A DNA stretch of 64,000 nt from JANNYA01 sp031409855 (GTDB lineage Bacteria > Pseudomonadota > Gammaproteobacteria > Xanthomonadales > SZUA-5), in assembly GCA_031409855.1 (NCBI GenBank), contig JANNYA010000168.1:1-64000 (forward strand), in the 5' to 3' direction. A program made the translations under genes and the position numbers. Under the pieces are notes generated by a model. That model worked only from the letters and a program-made list of their open reading frames with translations. It was not told the DNA's origin and did not search any database. Positions within the stretch are counted from its first letter, which is position 1, and each line of letters starts with the position of its first letter. Below are positions 35,919 to 45,359 of the stretch, in pieces.

Positions 35919-37085
35919 ATGAAATTGAAAACCATCGGCATGGCTGGACTACTGGTACCGCTCCTGCTGGCGAGTTGTTGCCATTGTTTGCAGCCCAGCT
36001 CGAAAACGCTGGTAAAGACTGCATCTAGCTTTGAGCGCTTCGTGTTTCTTGAGGATGCGGCTGAAACTACAGCAAACGCCAGCATCGGCGATCTAGACGG
36101 TGATGGCGACCCGGATATCGTTTTGGCGAAGGGCCGGCATTGGCCGCTGCTTGATCTGGTTTTGCTCAACGATGGCATGGGCGGCTTCGAGCTGCGCCGT
36201 CCGCTGGGGACGCAAGCGGATCGCAGTTATACCGCCGCCTTGGCGGATTTGGACGGCGATAACGACTTAGACATCGTGGTGGGAAATGACCGGCCCGATC
36301 CGAAGCGCGTTTACTTCAATGATGGGCATGGTCACTTTGCGTCCGGCGGCACGTTTGGACGGCCCGAGTGGGCGACACGCAACGTTAGCCTGGCAGATCT
36401 AAATGGCGACAAGCGCCCAGACATAATCGTTGCCAATCGAGGCGGGCCCGACAATCTAAGCGAAAACAACATCTGCCTCAATGACGGTAACGGTCGCTTC
36501 CCCACTTGTGCGGTGTTCTCGCGGGAATCCGCAACGACCATCGCTGCCGCTGACATTGATGGTAATGGCACGATCGATTTGATCGTTCCGCACCGGGATC
36601 GTGGACAGAGCTATCTTTACTTGAATGACGGCACCGGCCGATTCGCCGAGAAACAACCGGTCGGGCCACCAGATGCAGCAACGCGTGCCGTTGCCACGGG
36701 CGATCTCAACGGCGATGGTTTACCCGAATTGATCATGGGCGATGAACTTCGTGGTGGCGCGTTTATCTACACCAATCAAGGCAACGGAAAGTTCGCAGAT
36801 GCGCTAGCGCTGCGCGTCGAGAAGGACAATGTGTACGCGATTGCCGTGGCGGATCTCAACAGGGACGGCAAGCTGGATCTGGTGTTCGGTAATGACAACA
36901 CGCCCAGCATGACGCTGATGAATCATGGCGATGGCCGCAGTTTTACAACCACGCGTTTTGGCGATGGCGAAGGCGCGGTCTATGGCTTGGCGGTCGGTGA
37001 CGTGACCGGCGATGCTTGCCCCGACATTGTCGCCGCACGCTCCAATGCCCGCAGCATTCTTTACGTCAACTCTTGCGTTAATTGA
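35919..37085 (+). CDS. FG-GAP/VCBS beta-propeller lipoprotein
   Basis: A 388-residue protein starting at the ATG at 35919, with a GGAG ribosome-binding site. The signal sequence ends in a lipobox, LLASC, so it should be lipid-anchored. Seven FG-GAP repeats follow with calcium motifs such as DLDGDGDPD, DLDGDNDLD, DLNGDKRPD, DIDGNGTID, DLNGDGLPE, DLNRDGKLD and DVTGDACPD, predicting a seven-bladed propeller that fills the whole protein. It lies 43 nt after the FimX-like gene and could be cotranscribed. It ends SCVN and lacks the NGYE tail of the other FG-GAP protein. The function is unknown; such propellers usually bind proteins or sugars at the cell surface. Confidence 0.85.
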   Translation: MKLKTIGMAGLLVPLLLASCCHCLQPSSKTLVKTASSFERFVFLEDAAETTANASIGDLDGDGDPDIVLAKGRHWPLLDLVLLNDGMGGFELRRPLGTQADRSYTAALADLDGDNDLDIVVGNDRPDPKRVYFNDGHGHFASGGTFGRPEWATRNVSLADLNGDKRPDIIVANRGGPDNLSENNICLNDGNGRFPTCAVFSRESATTIAAADIDGNGTIDLIVPHRDRGQSYLYLNDGTGRFAEKQPVGPPDAATRAVATGDLNGDGLPELIMGDELRGGAFIYTNQGNGKFADALALRVEKDNVYAIAVADLNRDGKLDLVFGNDNTPSMTLMNHGDGRSFTTTRFGDGEGAVYGLAVGDVTGDACPDIVAARSNARSILYVNSCVN

Positions 37086-37154
37086 TAGGCATGTGTTTTG
37101 GTAAAAGCGGATTTGTGCTGCCGGACCGCAAAACGTCACGAAGAGCCTCGTGGA

Positions 37155-37460
37155 TCAATGCCGACAATGCCGATGATGACGGTGAATATTTTGCCCGTAA
37201 ACCAACGGTGTGGGCCGATAGTGGTGCGGCGTGTAAGCCACCACAGTTGCAGGGCGATGAATCCGGCGTGGCAGCGGGTACACCACGGCTAGCCGAGTGC
37301 GGGGTAGGCGAGTTGTGACAATGCGAACACTCGGCTGAACGGCGTGATGCACCACGCGTACATTCGCGTGCGGTGTGTAGCCAACAACAATTAGGTGTTG
37401 GTGTGCTTGAGCGGTGCAGGCGTACAGCAGCGCGGACAGTAGAACGGCAACTATTTTCAT
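37155..37460 (-). CDS. Small secreted histidine-rich protein
   Basis: A 101-residue protein with a clear signal peptide (KIVAVLLSALLYACTAQA, cleavage before HQH) and AAGGAG 9 nt upstream of the ATG. The mature ~82 residues contain about 16 histidines, many in pairs or H-x-x-H clusters, plus Tyr, Pro, Arg and Val in a loosely repeated pattern, and end HRHHRHCRH with one cysteine. This composition suggests binding of a transition metal (nickel, copper or zinc) in the periplasm or outside, though no family is recognised. It is flanked by a convergent FG-GAP lipoprotein gene and lies downstream of the TonB-like gene on the same strand reading away from it. Confidence 0.65.
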   Translation of the reverse strand: MKIVAVLLSALLYACTAQAHQHLIVVGYTPHANVRVVHHAVQPSVRIVTTRLPRTRLAVVYPLPRRIHRPATVVAYTPHHYRPTPLVYGQNIHRHHRHCRH

Positions 37461-37619
37461 GGCAAAACTCCTTGACTAAGCGGGATCTAAGCTTGGTTTC
37501 ACGCGAAACCAAACAGGAAAACGCAGCAGCGCAAATCGCGCTGACCAAGCCCTAAGCATCTGAGCCAGATTCAATTCAGCTTAGCAATGCGCCCCAGAGA
37601 TAGGCGCATAAAAGCCGAG

Positions 37620-38663
37620 TTAGCTGGTTAGGCTGAACTTGATGCGCTGACGCAGCACGCTGCTGACCGGTTGGTCATTGATCCGCTTTGGGCTGTAGCG
37701 CCAGCGCATTGCCGCGCGACGCGCCTCAACATCAAATATGCGTGATGGCTGTGCGCTCAGAACCACGGCTTCAGTGACGCGGCCGCTCGCGTCGACTGCA
37801 ACCTGTAAGTCGACCCAACCTTCGATTTTTTGCCGCCGAGCCTGGGCCGGAAAAACCGCGCGCGCGGTACTCAAGGCGCGCGCTTCGACTACGCGGTTTT
37901 GTTCCGGCGCGGGCGTGATTGCTGGCGCCGACTGGCGCACGCTAAGAGTTGACTGCTTTTCAGGCACCACTGCAGGTGCTGGCGCCGGTGCTGGCGCAAG
38001 AGTTGCTGCGACGACGACGGGCGCTGACGCGCTTTTGGCCACACGCGCGCTGGCAAGCGGTTCTGTGCCAACTTCCGGTGCGACTGGTTCGTTCTGTGGT
38101 GGCAGCTTCGGCGCTTGCGCCGCCGCTAGCCGAGCCGCCTCGACGCTAGCTTGTTGCGTAATCGTTTCCTGCCAGCGCTTTTTGAGTGCGACTACCCGCG
38201 ACGCACTCGGATCGGCAAGTTCTAACAAAGGAATTAGGCGCTCGACTTCTTCGGCTGCATTGGCCGCCATCGCTGTTTCCAGCGCCGTCATTGCCACCGG
38301 CACCAGCTCCAAGATCGCTTCCTGTGCACCAAAGTCGTCAGGCTTACTTTTTAATGCGGCCAGATAATGCTCGAGCGCATTTTCACCCGCAGGCGCAACC
38401 AGCTTGTCCGCGCTGTAGGCGCTCATGGCGAGCTCGATGTGGCGTTCGTGGCTGGTGCTATCAGCCGCGCTGTCGGATCCGGATTGCACCTTCGGCGCTG
38501 GCACACCAGTTTGCAGGTTCGTAGAAACAGTGCCGCTGGAACGCTCGCTCAGCAGATACGCCGCAGTCGACAAAACGCCCAGAATTGCAGCGCCCACACA
38601 AACATAAATGATGACGCCGCTTGTACCGGGCGCGTTAGCTTTGCTTGAGCCAATGCTCTTCAT
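37620..38663 (-). CDS. TonB-family energy transducer-like protein
   Basis: A 347-residue protein with a single N-terminal membrane helix (about residues 17-38), a long Ala/Pro-rich periplasmic region and a C-terminal TonB domain (residues ~270-347: FPAQARRQKIEGWVDLQVAVD, VLSAQPSRIFDVEARRAAMRWRYSP). Residues ~85-180 look helical, possibly a TPR-like segment. The length exceeds classical TonB (~240). No exbB/exbD genes adjoin. It could couple inner-membrane energy to an outer-membrane receptor or be one of the many TonB-box-free family members. Confidence 0.8.
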   Translation of the reverse strand: MKSIGSSKANAPGTSGVIIYVCVGAAILGVLSTAAYLLSERSSGTVSTNLQTGVPAPKVQSGSDSAADSTSHERHIELAMSAYSADKLVAPAGENALEHYLAALKSKPDDFGAQEAILELVPVAMTALETAMAANAAEEVERLIPLLELADPSASRVVALKKRWQETITQQASVEAARLAAAQAPKLPPQNEPVAPEVGTEPLASARVAKSASAPVVVAATLAPAPAPAPAVVPEKQSTLSVRQSAPAITPAPEQNRVVEARALSTARAVFPAQARRQKIEGWVDLQVAVDASGRVTEAVVLSAQPSRIFDVEARRAAMRWRYSPKRINDQPVSSVLRQRIKFSLTS

Positions 38664-38987
38664 AGGATGCAGCCGTCATGGATTCGGCGCACAGGCTAGC
38701 GACGCTTGATGACTAATTCGAGTCAATGATGCCCGCCGTTCATTGGCGGTTTTCCTTTGTCCACGGTCTGAATGGCGAAAAGCGGCTTGCAGGGTTACGC
38801 ATGAAAGTGCTGCTGCCGATGCAAGCCCTCGAAAAGGGCGAGCCAAAAACTTAGCTTCTTGCGCTAACTACCTGGGTATCAATAGACGATACTCAGGCAG
38901 TGGGGCTTGAGCTTGGCCAAAAAATCCGGCCTGATTGCGCCGTTAAACCAACTCATTGGGGCGATCCCCCGCAAAGGCAATGAAACC
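38664..38987. other. Intergenic region with an inverted repeat
   Basis: The 324-bp gap between the divergent TonB-like and DUF2339 genes. It holds a 10-bp inverted repeat with one mismatch and a 7-bp spacer at 38871-38897 (CCTGGGTATC / GATACTCAGG), a possible regulator site, and a weak GCCC/GGGC hairpin at 38825-38839. I see no gene in it. The DUF2339 frame is open from a TTG at 38907, but that extension lacks family resemblance. Confidence 0.5.
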
Positions 38988-41900
38988 ATGACAGTCGGAT
39001 ACTTTTTTCTTGGCGCATTTCTAGGCCTATTGCTTTACGCAAGCGATGCTCGGGCGTTTGCATTGATGGTAATAGGTGGCGCGTTGGCAGCTTTGTTCGG
39101 GCAGTTGAGCGCCTTGAAGCAGCGATTAGGCCAATTCGACCAACTGCGACAGCCTGACTTGGACGCGAATCAAGGCCCAGAGCGCCCCTACATTGTGCCG
39201 GCGGTACCGCCGCGAAAAGCCTATTCGGCAGCGAACCCAGCGTCAGCAAACCCTATGCCAGCAAACCCCGTGCCGCCACCGGCGCGCACTGGCGTTGTTT
39301 CTGGGCAAGTGGAGGCCGCCGTAGCTGCCAATTCGGCAAGTCCTGAAATGCCAATTTCTACGCTGCCAGCGAATGAATTGCCGCCGATCGAAGCGCCGTC
39401 ACAGGAATTGCCGCCGCTTGAATGGGCAAAACCTGAAGTTGTAGCAGCGGTATCGACGCGTGCGCAGTACAGTGTAAGTGAGCCGTCTATTGCGATGCCA
39501 ACGCCGCAACTGTCGCCGAAAGCCTCAGCAATACTCAGTCCGGAACCGGGCTTTGGCGTACCGCAAACACCCTCAGTGGCATCCAATTCGGCGGCCGCTT
39601 GGGACGTGCCAAGGCCGAAGACAGAATTTGTGCCAACGGCCATGCCGCCCGCCCCGGAACTGCCTGCATGGGCAAATAAATTGCTCAGCTTTGAAAATTG
39701 GCCGATTAAGCTGGGGATGTTGCTGCTGCTGGTGGGTTTAGCCTCGGGCTATCGCTATTTGGCGGCGCGCGGCTACTTTAATGTGCCGATTGAATTGCGT
39801 TTGGTTGCCATCGCACTCGCCGCCATCGCGGCCTTGGTGTTTGGCTATGGCAAACGCGAAGAGAAGCGCAGCTTTTCCTTGAGTGTGCAGGGTGCGGCAC
39901 TTGGTGCGTTGTTATTAACGGTGTACGCATCGTTGCAGCTGTATCACGTGCTCAATGGCCCCACCGCATTTGCCTTGATGTTGGCTATCGTCGCTGTAGG
40001 TGTTGTGCTTGCGGTGCTGCAAGATGCTTTGTGGCTGGCGCTGTTCGCGACCATCGGCGGTTTTGCTGCGCCGGTATTGGCATCGACGGGTGGCGGCTCG
40101 CATGTGCATCTATTTGGCTACTACTTGATCTTGAATCTCGGGATTTTGGCGATTGCGCTCAAGAAAGGCTGGCGCAGCCTTAATTTCTTAGGTGCGATCT
40201 GCACCTTTGGCATCGGCATCGGTTGGGGTGCAAATTACTATCGGCCCGAATACTTTGGCAGCGTCGAACCCTTTTTGCTGGCGTTCTTTGCGATTTATTT
40301 GGCGATCACCGTGCTTTACACCCTGCGCCACGGCGCGGGCGAGCCGGTATTGGATGGCGTATTGGTATTTGGCGTGCCCTTGGCCAGTTTGGGCGCGCAG
40401 GCCGGGCTACTTGCCGGGCAAGATAAGCAGTTAGCGCTGTCCAGTTTCGGCGCGGCGCTAATCTATGGCGGCTTGAGCTACACGCTGCGCACGCACGAAC
40501 AAGCCACGCTGCTGCGTAAATGCTTTACGGTGTTGGCAGTGACGTTTTTCACGCTGGCGATTCCGCTTTATTTCAGTGCACAGATCACCAGCGCATTGTG
40601 GGCGCTGGAAGGTGCTGCGGTGCTTTGGTTGGGCTTGAGCCAAAAGCGCACTGCACCGGTGCTGCTGGGGCTATTTTTGCAACTGTTAGCCTGGATTTCC
40701 TATGCCAACGGTTATCAAGTGATGACTGAGCTTCCGGCGTTCTGGAACGCCAAATGTTTAGGCGCGTTGATCTTGGCTATTTCGAGCTTTGCCTGCGGCT
40801 GGCTGATTGATCGCACCGCGAAGGATGCGGGCAGTATCGGCGCGCAGTTGGCACCGTTGGCTTGGCTCGGCGCGATTTTTGGCCTGCTGTGGTGGAGCTT
40901 CGCTGGCATCAGCGAAATTGACCGCAATGTGCTTGCCAGTTTCAAACCTGCGGCCATGATTGCTTGGCTGGGCCTAACCATGCTGCTCTCCGCCGCCACC
41001 CGCAGCGCGCTTAAATTCGACAGCTTGCGCGTCGGCGCGCTCGTGCCTTTGGCGATCATCGGGCCAGTCGCTCTGCTCGCGACGCTATTTGGCCCCATCC
41101 TTGAGGAGTATCGCAGCCTCGCTTTCCTGAGCTATCTGATTGCCTCGGTAATCAGTATGGCGCTGCTGGCAAAACCGGTCGCGAACGAAAATAGTGTCGA
41201 TAGCGCGCGTAGCCGCACTTTCCCGGGCTTTGGCCTAAAGCTAGCGCATAGCCTGTGGTTGATTGGCGTGTGTTTATTGGTCAGTCTGGCGCTTGATTCG
41301 GAAACGCGCAGTGCCGGCTTGGGCGAAGGTGTGCGCTTCTGTCTCAATGTCGCGTCTTTTGCGGCGGTATTTTTTATGCTGGTGCGCAATATTTCAGCGC
41401 TAGCTTTGCCGTTGCAGCATTTCTTTAGCGACCCAGACACTGGCTGGCGCGCGCAACTGACCCAGGTATGGGCGGTGGGCATCACGCTGGCGCTACTTGC
41501 CGGTTCCGTGCTGCGCGGCGATAGCAACCCGTTCCAGTTCGTGCCGCTGATCAACCCGCTTGAAATTGGGCTTTTGACTTTGTTTGCGCTGCTTTGGCTG
41601 GCCGCGCGCGACGAATTCGGCCAGGTCAGTGAATCGACTCGCTATCCGCTGCTGGTGTTGGCCTTCTGGTTACTGACCGCGTTTACTTTGCGCGGCGTAA
41701 TTCAGGTGTACGACCCAAGTCTGGCAACACTCGGGCATGCGTTCTTTAATCGCACCGGGCAAGCCGCATTGGCGCTGGTTTGGTCGCTCGCGGGCTGCGG
41801 CGCGATGCTGCTCGGCCACGCAAAAGCGCGCCGCCCGGTTTGGTTCGCGGGTGCGGCGTTGATGGGCGTGGTGCTAGTGAAAATGCTGCTGGTGGACCGG

Positions 41901-42020
41901 CATAATTTGGGCGAACTGCCCGGAATTTTTGCCACGCTCGGCGTCGGTGCGCTGCTTGCCACGGTAGGCTACTTTGCCCCGGTGCCTCCGGGCGGACAAA
42001 GTCGCAGCGAACCGGAGTAG
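38988..42020 (+). CDS. DUF2339 polytopic membrane protein
   Basis: A 1010-residue inner-membrane protein. It begins with two hydrophobic helices, then a Pro/Ala-rich cytoplasmic region (~residues 55-215), then some two dozen transmembrane helices from about residue 225 (IKLGMLLLLVGLASGYRYLAA) to the end. The FENWPIKLGMLLLLVG entry and the GGFAAPVLASTGGGSHVHLFGYYLILNLG segment are typical of DUF2339. The function is unknown; it has been suspected of acting in cell-envelope processes. The start was set at 38988 because the preceding frame lacks the hydrophobic N-terminus expected; the ribosome-binding site is weak. Confidence 0.88.
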   Translation: MTVGYFFLGAFLGLLLYASDARAFALMVIGGALAALFGQLSALKQRLGQFDQLRQPDLDANQGPERPYIVPAVPPRKAYSAANPASANPMPANPVPPPARTGVVSGQVEAAVAANSASPEMPISTLPANELPPIEAPSQELPPLEWAKPEVVAAVSTRAQYSVSEPSIAMPTPQLSPKASAILSPEPGFGVPQTPSVASNSAAAWDVPRPKTEFVPTAMPPAPELPAWANKLLSFENWPIKLGMLLLLVGLASGYRYLAARGYFNVPIELRLVAIALAAIAALVFGYGKREEKRSFSLSVQGAALGALLLTVYASLQLYHVLNGPTAFALMLAIVAVGVVLAVLQDALWLALFATIGGFAAPVLASTGGGSHVHLFGYYLILNLGILAIALKKGWRSLNFLGAICTFGIGIGWGANYYRPEYFGSVEPFLLAFFAIYLAITVLYTLRHGAGEPVLDGVLVFGVPLASLGAQAGLLAGQDKQLALSSFGAALIYGGLSYTLRTHEQATLLRKCFTVLAVTFFTLAIPLYFSAQITSALWALEGAAVLWLGLSQKRTAPVLLGLFLQLLAWISYANGYQVMTELPAFWNAKCLGALILAISSFACGWLIDRTAKDAGSIGAQLAPLAWLGAIFGLLWWSFAGISEIDRNVLASFKPAAMIAWLGLTMLLSAATRSALKFDSLRVGALVPLAIIGPVALLATLFGPILEEYRSLAFLSYLIASVISMALLAKPVANENSVDSARSRTFPGFGLKLAHSLWLIGVCLLVSLALDSETRSAGLGEGVRFCLNVASFAAVFFMLVRNISALALPLQHFFSDPDTGWRAQLTQVWAVGITLALLAGSVLRGDSNPFQFVPLINPLEIGLLTLFALLWLAARDEFGQVSESTRYPLLVLAFWLLTAFTLRGVIQVYDPSLATLGHAFFNRTGQAALALVWSLAGCGAMLLGHAKARRPVWFAGAALMGVVLVKMLLVDRHNLGELPGIFATLGVGALLATVGYFAPVPPGGQSRSEPE

Positions 42021-42098
42021 AGCCAAAAGCCCAGTTCGCCAAGGCGTTTACTCTTGTTTGCCGTGTCGCTTTCGCGAGACTTGTAATTCAGCTAAAAA

Positions 42099-42124
42099 CC
42101 AAGCTCGCCAAACAGCGAGCTTGG
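42099..42124. terminator. Palindromic hairpin after the DUF2339 gene
   Basis: CCAAGCTCGC and GCGAGCTTGG form a perfect 10-bp stem with a 6-nt loop, 78 bp after the stop codon. The flanks are A-rich on the left and only weakly T-rich on the right, so termination may be moderate. The rest of the 206-bp gap holds no gene. Confidence 0.6.
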
Positions 42125-42226
42125 CATTTAAAAAACGTCGCTTTATGACAGCCCTGAAATAAATCTCTCATCGCTACGTCATTGAAACAATAACGTCGTG
42201 AAATAAAGCCGGTGCAGGCTGCGCGT

Positions 42227-43303
42227 ATGCAAACACTCGCCGCGCCGCTGTCGAATTCATACGCTCAAGCACGTCTTGCCGAAACGCAACAGGACTGTGC
42301 AAGTGCGCCGAAACCAGAGCCCATTGCCGCCCCTGGCTGCACGCATCGCTGGTGGTTGGAACTGCAACAGACCGAGCTGTTAAGCGTTACGCCAGACGGA
42401 CGTGAGCTGCGCCTTGCGCGCCTTGAGCTTGGCTCTGCGCTCTTGGATGAGTTGGGGCGGGTGCGCGAGATTTCGTTTCGACATATTGGTGAAGGCAGCG
42501 GAAAAGCACGGGATTTGGATCGCTTTGATGGCCACTACGAACATCTTTTGCTGATAGATCCAAAGGCGCTGGAAATTGTTGGCGCCTATCGCTTTGGCCG
42601 CGCGGAAGCGATTTTACCGATCCACGGAATCACAGGGTTGTATTGCGAAAGCCTGTTTGAATTCGGTGCAGAATTTCAGGCGCGCCTGGGGCAGGCCTTG
42701 GAGTTGGGACGCAGCTTCATACAGCCACAATGGTTCCGCTCACGCGCGCTTGATGAACTTTGGACCGGCATCGGTTTGTATTTGCAGCGTTATCCGCAGA
42801 TACGCTGGCTGTTTGGGCCAGTGAGTGCAAGTGCTACTTTGCCGGAGGCTGCGCGAGCGCAGATCGTGGAGTTCTATGCGCAGTTTTACGGCAGTGCCGA
42901 AGTGCTTGCGCATGCGCGCAGGCCGGCATTACAAGCACGCTCAGCGATTGAGTTTCGTGCGCTAGCAATCGATGATGCCTTCGCCCTTTTGCGCAGCGAA
43001 TTGAAAAGTCTTGGCGTTGCGGTGCCGCCATTATTCAAGCAATACACCGAGTTGACCGAACTGGGCGGTGTGCGCTTTCTGGCCTTTGGCACGGATCCAG
43101 AATTTGCCAACTGCATCGATGGCTTGGTGCTGGTTGATTTAACGCAAATCAAGCTCGCCAAGGCGCAGCGCTGGCTTAAAGCGAAACGCCGCATATCAGC
43201 AGATGAAGCTGACGCGCACGCGCGCAAAGCGCCGTTCAAAGTGCCGGGCGCAATCAAGGAGCTTAGCGATGCAAATGCTGCAGGCGCGATATCCAGTTCG
43301 TAG
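42227..43303 (+). CDS. OlsB-like GNAT N-acyltransferase (hemolysin-type)
   Basis: A 358-residue protein (ATG at 42227; a GTG at 42212 is the alternative). The central part matches the ornithine-acyl-ACP N-acyltransferase/hemolysin family: YEHLLLIDPKALEIVGAYRFGRA, LYCESLFEF, LELGRSFIQPQWF, DELWTGIGLYL and LFGPVSASATLP, then a C-terminal VRFLAFGTDPEFANCIDGLVLVDL. These enzymes put a 3-hydroxyacyl chain on an amino acid such as ornithine to make phosphorus-free membrane lipids. Its 3' end overlaps the LpxH-like gene by 35 nt, so both are cotranscribed. Whether ornithine is the substrate cannot be told; no olsA-like acyltransferase is adjacent. Confidence 0.8.
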   Translation: MQTLAAPLSNSYAQARLAETQQDCASAPKPEPIAAPGCTHRWWLELQQTELLSVTPDGRELRLARLELGSALLDELGRVREISFRHIGEGSGKARDLDRFDGHYEHLLLIDPKALEIVGAYRFGRAEAILPIHGITGLYCESLFEFGAEFQARLGQALELGRSFIQPQWFRSRALDELWTGIGLYLQRYPQIRWLFGPVSASATLPEAARAQIVEFYAQFYGSAEVLAHARRPALQARSAIEFRALAIDDAFALLRSELKSLGVAVPPLFKQYTELTELGGVRFLAFGTDPEFANCIDGLVLVDLTQIKLAKAQRWLKAKRRISADEADAHARKAPFKVPGAIKELSDANAAGAISSS

Positions 43304-44084
43304 CGTTTTTATCAGCGATGTGCATTTGGGTGCGCCGCATGCGCACGCTGAGGAATTGGCAGAATTCTTGCAATCTTTGGAATGCGAACGTGTTTATTTG
43401 GTTGGTGACATCGTTGATTTGTGGTGGGTTGCACGCCGCCGAGCATGTTGGCGCGCGGCTGAAACTAAAGTGATGGACCTGCTGCGACTGATGCCGCGTA
43501 AAGGCATTGAAGTCATCTATGTGCCCGGCAATCATGACGCCGCGCTGCGCGCGCTGGTTGGGCAGCAGCTGGCGGGCATCAAGGTGCAAAGCCGCGCCGA
43601 GCACATTTTAGCGAACGGTAGGCGCATGTTAGTCACGCACGGTGATCAGTTTGATCGGTTGGTGCGTTTTAGCGGTGCGCAGAAGGCCTTGGGCGGCTTT
43701 CTTTATGATGGCCTGTTGGATCTGGATGCGGCGATGAATGGATTGCGCAAACGCCTAGGCGTGCAGCGGTTTTCGCTGGCAAATTGGATCAAATCACGCA
43801 GTGGCCGCACCCAGATTTACATCCAGCGCTATGAAGCGGCGGTGCTTAATTACGCACAACGCAAAGGCTTTGACGGCGCTATTTGTGGGCACATCCATCA
43901 ACCTAAATTGCGCTTAGAGAACGGCCTTATTTATGCCAACTGCGGCGACTGGGTCGAAAATCTAACCGCGGTCGTGGAAGATGCCCAAGGCGCCTTGATG
44001 CAGATACGTTGGCACGGGCAGCCGGTGGTGGAATCAGCGCAGTGCGCGCTAATTCGGTCTCAAGCTGTTCTAATCGGGAACTAA
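43269..44084 (+). CDS. UDP-2,3-diacylglucosamine diphosphatase-like metallophosphoesterase
   Basis: A 271-residue calcineurin-like phosphoesterase of the LpxH/COG2908 type. The metal-binding motifs are in order: ISDVHLGAPH, GDIVDLWW, PGNHD, THGDQFD and GHIHQP. The start was set at 43269, where AGGAG precedes the ATG by ~8 nt, giving the usual family length. LpxH hydrolyses UDP-2,3-diacylglucosamine in lipid A synthesis; this longer subfamily with the WVENLT region is often found beside lipid genes and may act on another substrate. It overlaps the acyltransferase gene and lies 19 nt before yaeQ. Confidence 0.85.
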   Translation: MQMLQARYPVRSVFISDVHLGAPHAHAEELAEFLQSLECERVYLVGDIVDLWWVARRRACWRAAETKVMDLLRLMPRKGIEVIYVPGNHDAALRALVGQQLAGIKVQSRAEHILANGRRMLVTHGDQFDRLVRFSGAQKALGGFLYDGLLDLDAAMNGLRKRLGVQRFSLANWIKSRSGRTQIYIQRYEAAVLNYAQRKGFDGAICGHIHQPKLRLENGLIYANCGDWVENLTAVVEDAQGALMQIRWHGQPVVESAQCALIRSQAVLIGN

Positions 44085-44103
44085 TTTCTGAGCTGAGCCC
44101 TGC

Positions 44104-44658
44104 ATGTCCCTGAAAGCCACGGTTTATAAGCTTGAGCTGCAAATATCTGATATGGATCGGCACTATTATCAGACGCACAAACTTACGCTTGCGCAACACC
44201 CGTCAGAAACCGAGCAACGCATGATGGTGCGCGCGCTGGCGTTTGCGCTGCACGCCGATGAGGCTTTAAGTTTTGCACGCGGTTTAAGCAGCGAGGATGA
44301 GCCCGATTTGTGGCGGCGCGATTTAACCGGGGAAATCGAGCTGTGGATTGATGTTGGGCAGCCGGATGAAACGCGCATTCGCCGGGCCTGTGGCCGGGCG
44401 CGTAAGGTGGTTATTTATACTTACAGCGGCCATGGTGCCCAGATTTGGTGGGACAAAAATGGTGTTTCTTTAGCGCGCAATAAAAATCTGGAAGTGATCA
44501 ATTTACCGGGGCCTGCATGCCAACTTTTAGCAGCTATGGCGGGGCGCTCGATGAGTCTACAGTGCCTAATCCAGGAAGGCCAAGTCCAGTTAATCGATGC
44601 GACAAGCACGGTCGAGATCGAACCGATTACTTGGTTAAGTCTGCCCGCGCGAAGGTAA
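44104..44658 (+). CDS. yaeQ: YaeQ family protein
   Basis: A 184-residue protein starting SLKATVYKLELQISDMDRHYY with HPSETEQRMMVRALAF and DLTGEIELWIDVGQPDE, all diagnostic for YaeQ. The family has a PD-(D/E)XK nuclease-like fold with the acidic and Gln residues retained (E-x-E-x-W-I-D-V-G-Q), but its activity is not established; E. coli YaeQ was found as a suppressor of RfaH loss. It is convergent with gmk. Confidence 0.93.
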   Translation: MSLKATVYKLELQISDMDRHYYQTHKLTLAQHPSETEQRMMVRALAFALHADEALSFARGLSSEDEPDLWRRDLTGEIELWIDVGQPDETRIRRACGRARKVVIYTYSGHGAQIWWDKNGVSLARNKNLEVINLPGPACQLLAAMAGRSMSLQCLIQEGQVQLIDATSTVEIEPITWLSLPARR

Positions 44659-44670
44659 GTTGCGCGAGGG

Positions 44671-45288
44671 CTAGCTTTCGTCTAGTAAACGAGTGATCAG
44701 CGCATTGTGGCGGCTTTGTTGCACGCTCGCCGATAGCCGACACGCCGCGACGATCGTTTTAAGTTCATGCAGGGCGATATCAAAGGCGTCATTAATCACA
44801 ATAAACTCGAATTCGCCGCAGTGCTGCATTTCTTCGACGGCATTGCGCATACGTTTGGCGATGACTTCTGCAGAGTCTTGGCCGCGATTTTCCAGTCGAA
44901 ATTTCAGCGTATCGCGTGACGGCGGCAGGATAAATATTTCGCGCGCGTCGGGAAAACTTGTGCGCACTTGGCGCGCACCTTGCCAGTCGATTTCCAAGAT
45001 CACATCATGATCCGCAGCAAGCTCAGTTTCCACCATCGCGCGTGCGGTTCCGTAGTAATTGCCGTGCACCAACGCCCACTCTAAAAATGCGCTCGCCACA
45101 ATCTTGGCCTTAAACGCATCCGTTGCAATGAAATTATAGTCGACGCCGTTAACTTCACCGGGCCGTGGGCTGCGGGTGGTGAAGCTGATTGAAAGCCTGA
45201 GCTTCGAATCGCTGCGCATTAGCTCGCGCACCAGGGAGGTCTTACCGGCCCCGGACGGTGCTGCAATAATGAAAAGAGTGCCGCTCAT
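44671..45288 (-). CDS. gmk: Guanylate kinase
   Basis: Phosphorylates GMP to GDP. A 205-residue protein from the ATG at 45288 (SGTLFIIAAPSGAGKTSLV with the P-loop), then SISFTTRSPRPGEVNGVDYNF (GMP-binding), EWALVHGNYYGT and LEIDWQGARQVR. The start inside the longer frame gives the canonical family length. It lies 71 bp after yicC on the same strand, the usual yicC-gmk order. The rpoZ and spoT genes that often follow gmk are absent; yaeQ is convergent 12 bp away. Confidence 0.97.
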   Translation of the reverse strand: MSGTLFIIAAPSGAGKTSLVRELMRSDSKLRLSISFTTRSPRPGEVNGVDYNFIATDAFKAKIVASAFLEWALVHGNYYGTARAMVETELAADHDVILEIDWQGARQVRTSFPDAREIFILPPSRDTLKFRLENRGQDSAEVIAKRMRNAVEEMQHCGEFEFIVINDAFDIALHELKTIVAACRLSASVQQSRHNALITRLLDES

Positions 45289-45359
45289 AGGTTTGTTGCT
45301 CGTGGGATCGTTGCGCACCGCTAATTTGACCAAATAATAATGCAGGCTCAATGCTCAAA

